Source: Desulfovibrio sp.
GTDB taxonomy: Bacteria; Desulfobacterota; Desulfovibrionia; Desulfovibrionales; Desulfovibrionaceae
NCBI GenBank assembly: GCA_031272405.1
Contig: JAISTW010000024.1
Span: 1-35,586 of the forward strand
Direction of reading: 5' to 3'
Length of the DNA: 35,586 bases
In this document: positions 17,501 through 25,500 of the stretch, one piece after another
How positions within the stretch are numbered: position 1 is the stretch's first letter
Layout: every line of letters starts with the position of its first letter
Made by a program: the position numbers and the translations under genes
Notes under the pieces: generated by a model
What the model was told of the DNA's origin: nothing
The model's database searches: none
The model's input: only the letters and a program-made list of their open reading frames with translations

Positions 17501-20241
17501 CTGTCCGTTTGACCCACGCCCATGCCAGAGGGCGGATCAGGCGCGCAGCCAATCCCGGTAAACCGGTCAATCCCGTCAAAAGGCTCAACCATCTTGACCG
17601 GGCGGCGCTGCTGCGCGACTGCGTTCGCCGTGTTGGGGAACACGACCCGGTCTTGGGAGCGCACTTCGCCCATATGAGCATTACGGAATTTTTCCCCTGG
17701 GGACAGCGTTTGGGTGAAATTCTTGAGGAAATGCTCATTTGTCAGGCGACAGAGCAGAATGCGACCGGCATGGACGTCGAAGTTGGCCCGCACGCGGCGG
17801 CTCTGTTGGGTAGCCTGGGCACATTGTTCCATGCCTACCGCGACGCGCTGGAGCAAGGCGGATGGACAACTCCCGGGCTGGATCACGCCGTGGCGGCCGG
17901 AACAGACCCGCCCTCCAGTCTGTTGCCAGGACCGGAGCGCATCGTGTTCATAGCCGGTTTTTACCTGCCGGCTCGCACGGAAGACGCCTTCCTGCGCAAA
18001 CTCTGGCAGGCCGGAGCTCATGTTTGTTTGCATACGGATCCATATCTCGAACATTTCGCATGCGCGGAACACAAACGCTGGATGCGGCGCTGGCACGCCG
18101 TTGGTCAGCGCGTTGAAGAAGATGAAACCTCTGATATCCCCGTTGTACGTTTTTTCCGCGGGCATGACGTTCATTCCCAACTGGCCCGCCTTCGGGAATG
18201 CCTGCAGAGCACATCCGGTTCAACAGTCATCGTGCCGGGGGACAACGCCATATTGTCGCCCCTATTGCGCAGCTTGCCGGAGCGCGACGTCAACATTTCC
18301 ATGGGGCGGCCTCTGGCTCGCTCGCCACTGTGTCTGCTTGTTGAAAACCTCTTGCGCATGCAGGCCAACAGTTTTGAGGGGCATCTCTTTTACTGGCGAG
18401 ATATGTTGCGTTGTCTGCAACACCCATACCTGAAGCGTCTGCGCCTGGTGGATAATCCTGGCGAAGTTCGCTCGGATGACGTAACTCGAAACAAACTCCA
18501 CAGCGCTCTTCAACTGCTCTGCGCGCGCGTCAGGACAGGATCGCGTTTCGTCAGCCCTGAAGATCTGATCCGGGAGTCCAGCCCGCAAATGAGTCCCGCC
18601 GAAATCCGCATGCTCGCCGAAACCCTGCGTACCCTGTTCATTCCCCTTATGGGCATGACGACAACGGCCCAAGCCGCCGATTGGCTGGAGAACCTCTGCC
18701 GCCACATTGAGGAACACGGCGGCGAACCGGATGTGCGGGACGTACGCCGGCTGCGCCGTGCCGTCATTCCACCTCTGAGCGGGAACAGACTCAGGGATGA
18801 AGCCTTCCCCCAGAACACGCTGTTTGCCATTGTACGGGAATTGATACAAAAAGAACGCATCCCTTTTGAAGATGAGCGGTTCACTGATATACAGATTTTG
18901 GGCATGCTGGAAACGCGACTCCTGCATTTTGAACGGGTTTTTATAGTGCAGGCCACGGATGCCTGCCTGCCCGGCAGTCCGCCCCACGACACCTTGTTGC
19001 CGGAATCCCTTCGGCAGGCCTTGGGCCTGCCGGACGCCGCGCGCCGGGAAAACATGGTCGCACACACCCTGTACCGGCTCTGCGCTGGCGCGGGAGAAGC
19101 GTATTTTCTCTGGCAGGAGGGCGGCGGCGCCTCGACCATTATGGACGGCAAGCACGAACGCAGCCGTTTTGTGGAGCAGTTTATCTGGCAGGAGGAACGC
19201 CGGAGAGGACAGATTTTGACGCCCGGCGTCCCTCCCCTGTTTGTCGCCCGGCGCCGGGCGCGGCCTGAAGCGAAGGTTTTTCGGGAGATGGAATGCGGCG
19301 ACGCCGCGCGCGTCGTCCTGAACGAACTTTTGCGCAAGGGGGTGTCGGCCAGCCTGCTGGACGGTTATTTGCGCTGTCCGCTTGCCTTTGCCTACAGATG
19401 CCTGTGCGGGCTTGGCAGGCCGGAAGAGATGCTTGAGGGAGATGATCCCCCGGCTGTGGGATACTGTCTCCACAACACGTTACGGGATATCTACAGCCCG
19501 TACGTCGGGAAAACATTTCTGCCTGCGGAAAGCATCAGTTTGACAGCGCTGCGTCACGCTCTGGAGCGCGCCATGGACAAAGACAACCTGCGCGACAAGC
19601 TCCCTCCTGCCGCCTGCGCCATACTTAGGGCCGCGGGCGAACACCGGCTTTGGCGCTACATACGGGCCCAGAAACATCCCATCACTGTTCTGGCTCTGGA
19701 AGAGCCGGCACAGGCCGCAGTATCCCTGGCAAACCCATCGGGCGTTTGGCCCGGTGGCCAAACTTCAGACATTCCGTTACGCGGAGTACTGGACAGGCTG
19801 GAGCGCCGGGACGGTCTGCTCTATGTGCTGGATTACAAGAGCGGCGGCGCTGCTGTCCCCAAGGCGGATTTCTGGAATGACGGGGATTTTTTCGCCTTGA
19901 CGGCGGCTCTTGGCGCGGACTGGGAAGCGGAGAACGCCGCGGTGTTTTTGAATCGGTTGCGCGCCGACCTGCGTTCTTTGCAGCTGCCCTGCTATGTGCG
20001 CCTGTTGGCGGAGACGCGCCTCGCCGAAGACATAGGCGGCGCGGCCTTCGTGCTGCTCAGGGAAGACGGCAGGCACGCGCCGCTCTATACGGCCGACGGT
20101 GCCGACGAGCGTCGGGCCGGAGTTCAAGCCTGCGCCGATCTGTTGAGGGCGACGATCAATCATTTGGCCCATGTGGAAAAATTTGAGCCCTTGCCCGGCA
20201 GGCAGTGCGACTATTGCGACTTTATTGATTTGTGTCGGTAA
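14542..20241 (+). CDS. Single-chain AddA-AddB: UvrD-like helicase fused to iron-sulfur exonuclease
   Basis: A 1899-residue protein with no internal stop. Residues 1 to about 850 are an AddA/RecB-type superfamily 1 helicase: Walker A ASAGSGKT (9-16), DEFQDT (385-390), GDGKQSIYGWRD (about 416-427), NWRS (457-460), MTIHKAKGLE (756-765) and LLYVALTRAREE (821-832). About 90 low-complexity linker residues follow. From residue 924 (TPFLLFSWRKPFL, then LLPNNRPRRWL) the sequence resembles the start of an AddB-like subunit. It ends in a RecB-family nuclease: GYCLH (His1644), Asp1751 and DYK (Asp1764-Tyr-Lys1766). Iron-sulfur cysteines are Cys1612, Cys1889, Cys1892 and Cys1898. Such enzymes resect double-strand breaks for RecA. 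The AddA-type C-terminal nuclease is absent. The ribosome site is weak. Confidence 0.88.
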   Translation: MSSLTQIKASAGSGKTYALIQNFLNLLLDCSPSGYLPTGIVSPACSLAPNSLMRANASSDLDNILAVTFTNAAANEMRDRVLGNLKTAALGMSPSIPVEGLSRDVAEQWTDAILQDFNSLNIRTIDSLLLRIVYAAALELGLHPDFAPVFDTREAIEPYLDVFMERAWQGDVLAGDMVKNICSVLVRHEQVKGFCDNNSLLDAVTMMLDAVLKGKLHDLTPPELLEARLKTIEREAPAAATAFLNRVEEAGMTGDLHKNSLAALFRLGAGDRKCPTTYLTKEHCEDMFRKNIHIPDSVRTAFDAFALMAPRWGHERALLAHAVGNYGLADLARILVEAFRLNMRQDGLLPIILVPELARKALEAENGVPDMLCRLGNLFTHFLLDEFQDTNREQWAAMRPLVEEALARGGSLTCVGDGKQSIYGWRDADPELFAVVFQDKGLLRIAGEPFIRILPYNWRSRPAIISFNNALFGALALKGVAEAVMARLLGEDESSDSVAAQAELLRQNFSGCEQKSPKSDEINGESGFVRIETLVSEEKKETFDLLFLERCRDLLREVHERRPWSDILVLVRGNEQAGMITERCLEENIPVVTENSLLLAEHCLIRQTIAFLRFLDKPDDIAFWTVISGRVFSPILDREGITPRKLEDFLFARARHTSLSAQFAVLWPSVWGVLEFFKEQAGLLGIYDLVHEWYARMSLEERFPQAVPFVQRFLETLFTAENKGVASISEFLRLWERARLEEKLPQPENMDAVRVMTIHKAKGLEAPVVIVAGANYTTRDRICPTLRVFDDLRLVVSNGSLLAPEARQEERGRQALENINLLYVALTRAREELYVFVEQRKRQKRGVGDVLPYLAQAAGYDSPDMSLGTVPAPRLRLEGQPEQTTEALVHGLPVKAESRPEEPVVRIEDEAGESHLYLETGQRTPFLLFSWRKPFLPALKRVLDDFADEKTARALVLLPNNRPRRWLRRLYEIERRMPPRMLTIEEAVRLTHAHARGRIRRAANPGKPVNPVKRLNHLDRAALLRDCVRRVGEHDPVLGAHFAHMSITEFFPWGQRLGEILEEMLICQATEQNATGMDVEVGPHAAALLGSLGTLFHAYRDALEQGGWTTPGLDHAVAAGTDPPSSLLPGPERIVFIAGFYLPARTEDAFLRKLWQAGAHVCLHTDPYLEHFACAEHKRWMRRWHAVGQRVEEDETSDIPVVRFFRGHDVHSQLARLRECLQSTSGSTVIVPGDNAILSPLLRSLPERDVNISMGRPLARSPLCLLVENLLRMQANSFEGHLFYWRDMLRCLQHPYLKRLRLVDNPGEVRSDDVTRNKLHSALQLLCARVRTGSRFVSPEDLIRESSPQMSPAEIRMLAETLRTLFIPLMGMTTTAQAADWLENLCRHIEEHGGEPDVRDVRRLRRAVIPPLSGNRLRDEAFPQNTLFAIVRELIQKERIPFEDERFTDIQILGMLETRLLHFERVFIVQATDACLPGSPPHDTLLPESLRQALGLPDAARRENMVAHTLYRLCAGAGEAYFLWQEGGGASTIMDGKHERSRFVEQFIWQEERRRGQILTPGVPPLFVARRRARPEAKVFREMECGDAARVVLNELLRKGVSASLLDGYLRCPLAFAYRCLCGLGRPEEMLEGDDPPAVGYCLHNTLRDIYSPYVGKTFLPAESISLTALRHALERAMDKDNLRDKLPPAACAILRAAGEHRLWRYIRAQKHPITVLALEEPAQAAVSLANPSGVWPGGQTSDIPLRGVLDRLERRDGLLYVLDYKSGGAAVPKADFWNDGDFFALTAALGADWEAENAAVFLNRLRADLRSLQLPCYVRLLAETRLAEDIGGAAFVLLREDGRHAPLYTADGADERRAGVQACADLLRATINHLAHVEKFEPLPGRQCDYCDFIDLCR

Positions 20242-20252
20242 GTTGAAAAATA

Positions 20253-20414
20253 ATGTTAAAATATTCCAATTTGTTATCATACCGTCCGGACATTGACGGC
20301 TTGCGGGCGCTGGCCGTTGTCGGCTATCGCGCCTTACCAGGACTACAATCACCTGTCCACAGCCGGAAGCGAATTTCTGGCCGAGCGCGTCCTCGGAACT
20401 GTTTTGGCGAATGG
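20253..20414 (+). pseudogene. Gutted OafA-type acyltransferase (acyltransferase_3/SGNH) remnant
   Basis: From the ATG at 20253 the frame reads MLKYSNLLSYRPDIDGLRAL and then AVVG, the unmistakable N-terminus of OafA/YrhL-type membrane acyltransferases. Homology stops after about 24 residues. From 20335, in the +1-shifted frame, it reads YQDYNHLSTAGSEFLAERVL, matching the DxxHLSxxG end of the C-terminal SGNH domain of the same family. Both ends of one gene therefore survive while roughly 600 codons between them are gone and the frame is broken. The remnant begins 11 nt after the helicase-nuclease gene and its C-terminal end runs into the 3' end of selC. It is not functional; a peptide could be translated but would not be an enzyme. 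Confidence 0.7.
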
Positions 20415-20505
20415 CGGGGACGCACAGGTGTCGAACCTGCCGCAGACCGCAAAGCCTGCCACCGGTTTTGAAGACCGGGCGCCACACCGGTGACGAAACG
20501 TCCCC
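20412..20505 (-). tRNA. selC: tRNA-Sec (anticodon TCA), CCA encoded
   Basis: On the minus strand the sequence folds as a bacterial selenocysteine tRNA. The 8-bp acceptor begins GGGGACGT and ends GCGTCCCC, followed by discriminator G and an encoded CCA (20412-20414). The 6-bp D stem is CGTCAC/GTGGCG with a tetraloop. The anticodon arm CCGGT-CTTCAAA-ACCGG has TCA at 20469-20471. The long variable arm is GCAGGC/GTCTGC, and the T arm contains GTTCGA. The 8-bp acceptor, extended D stem, long variable arm and UGA-reading anticodon together exclude serine or leucine tRNA. It implies that the genome decodes UGA as selenocysteine; selA, selB and selD are not in this window. Confidence 0.96.
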
Positions 20506-20514
20506 ACTGCGAAA

Positions 20515-20543
20515 GATATACTCGCATCCCCGCCGTCAGGCAA
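20515..20543 (-). promoter_or_regulatory. Sigma70 promoter of selC
   Basis: On the minus strand TTGCCT (20538-20543) is followed after exactly 17 nt by TATATC (20515-20520). The -10 box ends 9 nt before the first base of the mature tRNA, the close spacing expected for a tRNA promoter. Confidence 0.65.
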
Positions 20544-20569
20544 GAGGTAATTTTCGCGTCCGCCCTGTT

Positions 20570-21886
20570 TCAGAAATGCGCGTTGAAAAAATACAGGCAG
20601 AAAGACCACAGCGTCCCGCCGATCAGGAACAGGGCCGTTGGGAGCGCGAGGCGGCGCAACATGGCCGGCAGACTGATGGAAAAGTATTCACCGGTCACCA
20701 CAAGACACACATGCACCGGCGAGAGCAGTTGTCCGCAATTGCCGGCCACAGTGGCCAGGACGATCAGCGGCGCCGTATACGGGGAAAGGCCCGGCGTGGT
20801 GTGCAACACCCCAAGGAGGATGGGGAAACACATGCCCACATAACCCACCATTACGCCTGCCAGCACGCCGCAAAGCAACGGCACGGCGATAAAGGTCAGC
20901 GCGACGAGCGGAACCGTGACGCCGATATGGTTGAAGGCATCCACAATGCCGGCCGCCCGAACGACGTCCTTGAAGACGAACAGCGCCAGCAGGAGCAGCA
21001 TCATCCGCGCCATGCCGCGGTTGAAGGCGGTGGCGTGCAGGGGTTCGGACAGATCGCGGCGTCCCTGCCACAGGGCTGTGCCTGTTCCTAGGGTCAAAGC
21101 CACAGAAAAGGCGGCCTGTCCGGGGAGATTGGGGAACAGCCTGTCAAAAACAAGGCCGAAGACGCCCGCGCCGACCAAAGTGACCACCACCGGCAGAGCG
21201 TTCAGCAGGGCGGCGAAGAGACTTTCATCTGTCTCCTGTTTTTGGGACGCGTCGGACGCGGTGTGAAGCTCGACCGAATTCTCAATGTTGCGCAGATAAA
21301 AAAAACAGCCCAGGCCGAGCGACATAAACACCAGGGGGAAAGTATAGCGCCAGTACAGGGTCAAGGGTATCTGCAACAGGGAGCAGATGAGCGCATACCC
21401 TGGGTAAAGCGGCCAGGCCAGTTCCCAGATGTGGCGAAACCAGTAGTTGATGAGAGCTTTCCTGCGTTCGGATATCCCCGTTCCCTCAGCGGCGGTACGT
21501 ACCATGGGGCAGGAGAAAAGCGCGCCGCCGGGCATGGGTAAAAGCCCGACTAGGGCGGGGAAAAGCACCAGTCCTATGCGCTTGCTGCCCAGATGCCGCT
21601 CAAGCCCGGTTACAAGTTTTTTGCTCTGGCCTGTGGCATCCTGAAGACGCGAGAGGAACATTATCAGAAAAATCATCAGACACAGAAACAGAAAATCAGC
21701 GTTGCCAAGCACGCCAGCCAGGATAGACGGCCACGAATACGGATGAAGATTGGAAAAAAGGGCTGTTTCCATGCAACCGGCGCCTATGGTCAGCCATAGG
21801 GGCACTCGAAAACGCAACAGTATGATGAACGTTGCGCACACCGCCAGCAGCTTGCACAGTGCGAGGGTCATCGGAGAAAAATCCAT
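20570..21886 (-). CDS. DUF401 family membrane permease
   Basis: A 438-residue integral membrane protein with around ten or more helices. GLLPMPGGALFSCPMV around residues 110-125 is the hallmark of the DUF401 family, followed by NYWFRHIWELAWPLYPGY. The second half repeats a similar topology with GVMVGYVGMCFP and ATVAGNCGQLLSPVHVC, reminiscent of GntP/anion-type permeases. The transported substrate is unknown. The start is set at 21886, because AGGAG lies 5 nt upstream; the alternative ATG five codons earlier would place that ribosome site inside the gene. It is divergent from the HPt gene and lies just upstream of selC on the same strand. Confidence 0.8.
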   Translation of the reverse strand: MDFSPMTLALCKLLAVCATFIILLRFRVPLWLTIGAGCMETALFSNLHPYSWPSILAGVLGNADFLFLCLMIFLIMFLSRLQDATGQSKKLVTGLERHLGSKRIGLVLFPALVGLLPMPGGALFSCPMVRTAAEGTGISERRKALINYWFRHIWELAWPLYPGYALICSLLQIPLTLYWRYTFPLVFMSLGLGCFFYLRNIENSVELHTASDASQKQETDESLFAALLNALPVVVTLVGAGVFGLVFDRLFPNLPGQAAFSVALTLGTGTALWQGRRDLSEPLHATAFNRGMARMMLLLLALFVFKDVVRAAGIVDAFNHIGVTVPLVALTFIAVPLLCGVLAGVMVGYVGMCFPILLGVLHTTPGLSPYTAPLIVLATVAGNCGQLLSPVHVCLVVTGEYFSISLPAMLRRLALPTALFLIGGTLWSFCLYFFNAHF

Positions 21887-22020
21887 ATTTGCTCCTGTCA
21901 AGGCGAAGTGATTTCTGACGTCGTGCCGCCGGACGGGCCGCGCCGTTCAGGCATGAAATTTTTCAAAATAAACAGACAATTACAATTTTTTAATGATTTT
22001 TTGAAAAACCCCTTGCCATA

Positions 22021-22049
22021 TTGCCCTTTGGCCGCATATTTTATAGAAT
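22021..22049 (+). promoter_or_regulatory. Probable promoter of the HPt gene
   Basis: TTGCCC (22021-22026), a 17-nt spacer and TAGAAT (22044-22049) point toward the HPt gene. An overlapping alternative uses TTGCCA at 22013-22018 with ATATTT. The flanking DNA at 21957-22010 is very AT-rich and could serve as an UP element. Confidence 0.5.
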
Positions 22050-22096
22050 GTCGTCAGCAACTTCCACCCACATTTGACCGGAGAAAGAAGGTCGTT

Positions 22097-22435
22097 ATGA
22101 ACGAAGAAGTACTTGACTGGAAAGAAGCCATGGCGCGTGTGCTCAATAAACGGGAGCTCTATTGCAAGCTGCTTGGCAAGTTCATTGACTCGGAACAAAA
22201 CAGCGGCGCGAAGATAGCCGATGTCCTCAATTCCGGAGATGCGGAAGAAGCGCGCAGACTCGTGCATACCACCAAGGGCGCCGCCGCCAATCTTGGCGCA
22301 AAAGCATTGGCCGCCGCGGCCCTGGAACTGGAAATGGCCATCAAGGCCAACGCGGACACAAGCACGGCCATGGCTCATTTCAACTCTGCCCTGACCGACA
22401 CGCTTGTGGCCATGCAGGCATTCCAGGCGCAATAG
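22097..22435 (+). CDS. Stand-alone histidine phosphotransfer (HPt) protein
   Basis: A 112-residue protein that is essentially one HPt domain. The phospho-accepting His57 sits in RRLVHTTKGAAANLGA, followed by the helix LAAAALELEMAIK. HPt proteins pass phosphoryl groups between receiver domains in multi-step phosphorelays. No kinase or response regulator is adjacent, so its partners are elsewhere in the genome. The start at 22097 follows an AAGAAGG ribosome site. The frame is open for 63 further codons upstream, but those lie over the promoter and AT-rich leader and show no domain. The gene is monocistronic, closed by the terminator at 22489. Confidence 0.85.
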   Translation: MNEEVLDWKEAMARVLNKRELYCKLLGKFIDSEQNSGAKIADVLNSGDAEEARRLVHTTKGAAANLGAKALAAAALELEMAIKANADTSTAMAHFNSALTDTLVAMQAFQAQ

Positions 22436-22488
22436 TCAGAACGGCAGTCTGACGTTACAGTTTTCATCGGTTTCCCGGCGCGCAAGAA

Positions 22489-22517
22489 AGCCGGCTCAAA
22501 GTTTGTTTGAGCCGGCT
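22489..22517. terminator. Strong bidirectional rho-independent terminator
   Basis: A perfect 12-bp stem (22489-22500 with 22506-22517) encloses a 5-nt loop. The core AGCCGGCT is GC-rich. On the plus strand it is followed by CTTTG; on the minus strand the complement gives a TTTCTTG tail. It lies between the convergent HPt gene and the glycogen operon and would end both transcripts. Confidence 0.85.
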
Positions 22518-22530
22518 CTTTGTGCAACAA

Positions 22531-25500
22531 TTATCCCCAGATGATCAGACCGGTTTCCAAAGGTGATTCCAGCCCCTTGTGCATGGGCATAAAGCGGATG
22601 CCGTAGCGGTACAGCCCGGTGTGGGCGGGAATATAGGCGCCGGAGAATTCCACTCCGCCGGATGTCTTTTTGCCGACAAGACGCAACGTTTCGGGATTTC
22701 CCTTGAAATTGCCGTTAGCGTACACAGGCCCCATCACAAGCTGGGCCAGAATTTCTCCAGGCTCCATAACGCCCGGGTCAATACGCACCCTGATGCTGAC
22801 AGGTTCCCCACAGGTCATGGAGTTGTTTTGCAAGCCGCTGACGATGATTTCCTCTATTTTTATGGAGCGGAAGCGCGTTGCCAGGTCCTTCTGCCAGACG
22901 GCCAGTTCTTTGCCCAACGTCCAATTATCCTGAGCCAGAGTCTCCCGACGTTTGGCGGCCGGAACATACGCCCAGTCGACGTAATCCCGCAACATGCGGT
23001 TGGAGCTGTACATGGCCGTCAAACTTTTCAGCGAACGTTTGGAGGTGTCAATCCAGCCTTTGGGCAAGCCTTGGTCGTCCCTGCTGAAATAGAGAGGCAC
23101 GACGTTTTCTTCAAGCAACGTGTACAGCGAGGCCGCGTCGTCATAGTCGCTCTGCGGTTGCAAAGGCAATTCCGTGGTCAGCACGGTGCCAATGGTCCAG
23201 CCGTTGGCGCGGTTGTATCCCTCGCACCACCAGCCGTCGGAAATGCTGAGGTTGATGCCGCCGTTAACGGGCAATTTCATGCCGCTTGTCCCCGACGCCT
23301 CGTGCGGCCTGCGCGGTGTGTTGAGCCACACGTCGCAACCCTGGGAGAGCAGACGGGAGACTCCAAGATTGTAATTTTCGATGAAGAATATCTTTCCCAG
23401 AAAGCGCTCATCAAGGGACAGACGTATCACCTGCTGGATGAGATCAATGCCGGGCTCGTCGGCTGGATGCGCTTTGCCCGAGAAGATGAAGCAGACGGGC
23501 CTGTCAGGATTGTTCAGAATTTTCGCCAGTCTGTCGGGGTCGGCGAAAAGCAGGGTGGCCCGCTTGTAGGGGGCGAAACGACGCGCGAAACCGATGAGCA
23601 GGGTACTCGGGATGAGGTGGTTCTCCATTTGGCGACGCTTGTCGCGGGGGAGTTTGAATTTTTCCATAATGCCAGCTATCCTGAAGTGCAGATATTCCAG
23701 CAGCGCCTCTTTTTGCGATAGATGGGCAGCCCAGTAGGCGTCGGCCGGTATCCCGTCCACCTTTTGCCAGACAGGGGAATCCGGCGGCGCTGAAATCCAG
23801 TCCGGCCCGAGATGGGCGTCCAGAATTTCACGCATGTGCGAGCCCACATACGAGGGCGTATGCACGCCGTTGGTGACGTAGTGAATGGGCGTTTCCGCCT
23901 CCGGCAGTCCTTTCCAGAGATTGCTCCACATGCGACGCGAAACCTCGCCGTGCAGACGGCTCACGCCGTTGGCGCGGAAGGAAAGACGCAGAGCCAGCAC
24001 CGTCATTTCAAAGTGCCCGGCATTGCCTCCTTCTATCTGGCCCAGGTTTACGAAACTCTGCCAGTCAAGGCCAAGATTTCCGGCTATACCGCTGAAATAG
24101 CGTTCCATGAGATCCAGGGCGAAGGCCTCGTTGCCAGCCGGCACAGGCGTATGAGTGGTAAAGATGGTGTTGGCCCTGACAGCCACCACCGCCTCTTCGT
24201 AGCTCAAACCGGTGGCCATGAATCCGTGCAGGCGCTCCAGGGCCAGGAAGGCGGAGTGCCCTTCATTCATGTGATAGACGCGCGGCTCAATGTCGAGTTT
24301 TCGCAACAGCCGCACGCCGCCGATGCCGAGAAGCATTTCCTGCAACAGGCGGATTTCGCGGTTGGCCTCGTAGAGCCGGTCCGTGATGTGACGATCTTCA
24401 TCCGTATTGCGGCGCGTGTCCGTGTCCATAAGATACAGGGAAATTCTGCCGACCTGCATTTTCCACACTCTGGCGTAGCAGATGCGGCCCGGCAAATCCA
24501 GCTGGATAAATACGGGTTCTCCGGCCTTGTCGTACATCATGCTCACGGGCAGGTGCGCGAAATTGTTGACTGGATAGCGGGGGATCTGCCGTCCGTCCTC
24601 GCTGATTTCCTGCATAAAATAGCCGTTTTTGTACAAAAGCCCGATGCCGACCAGAGGGAGGGCCATATCCGAGGCCGATTTGAGGTGGTCGCCGGAAAGC
24701 ACCCCCAGGCCGCCGGAATAGATGGGCACTGACTCGTGCAGCCCGTATTCCGTCGAAAAATAGGCGATGGGATGCTCCGGCGTCAACTCGTCGCTCAGGG
24801 AGCGCTGCGGTTCGGCCATATATTTGTCAAATTCCTGCAGAACATCCTCGTACAGCGCGCGGTATTCCGCATTGTTCACCAGGTGGGTCAGGCGTTCCTG
24901 GTCAACTTCTTCTATCATGCGCAGCGGATTGTGGGATTCTTCCCAAAGCTGGGGATCCAGCCTGAAGAAAAGATCTCTCGCTTTCTCGTTCCAGCACCAC
25001 CACAGGTTCGCGGCAAGATCGCGCATCCTGGCGAATTCCTTGGGCAATACGGGTACGGCCATGATCTGGCGCAAAAAGGGCGTCACAGTGGAGGAGGCGG
25101 ACAGTATCCTGACCAACTCCCGGTGGCTCGTTACGGCGGCGATGCGTCCTTCCGCCTTGTCCAGAGCCATTCTGAACGCCTTGAGATAATTTTCGTAAAA
25201 ATGCTGCCAGGAGGTTTTTTCCGCCAGAAGGCGCGCGTTTTTGCGCCTCAGGTCCATGTGCTCCACAGCGCCGCTGATGGAGTTCATCACGGCGCTGTGC
25301 AGGGCGTCTATACACTGTTCCTGGGCCAGTCCGCGTCTGGGCAAAACAAAAACACCGGGATACGGTTCGGAAATGTCCGAAGACATGCCCTTGGCCCACA
25401 TGCCGAATCCGGAAAGGTCGGTGGTGAGAGTCGGCACGGCCCAGGCCGCGCATTCCTGCGGCGTGTATCCCCAAGGCTCGTACCAGGACGGGAAGAATCC

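Noticed and set aside
21908-22096. Longer N-terminus (63 residues) for the HPt protein
   Set aside because: It covers the promoter and AT-rich leader, shows no domain, and the ATG at 22097 has a proper ribosome site.
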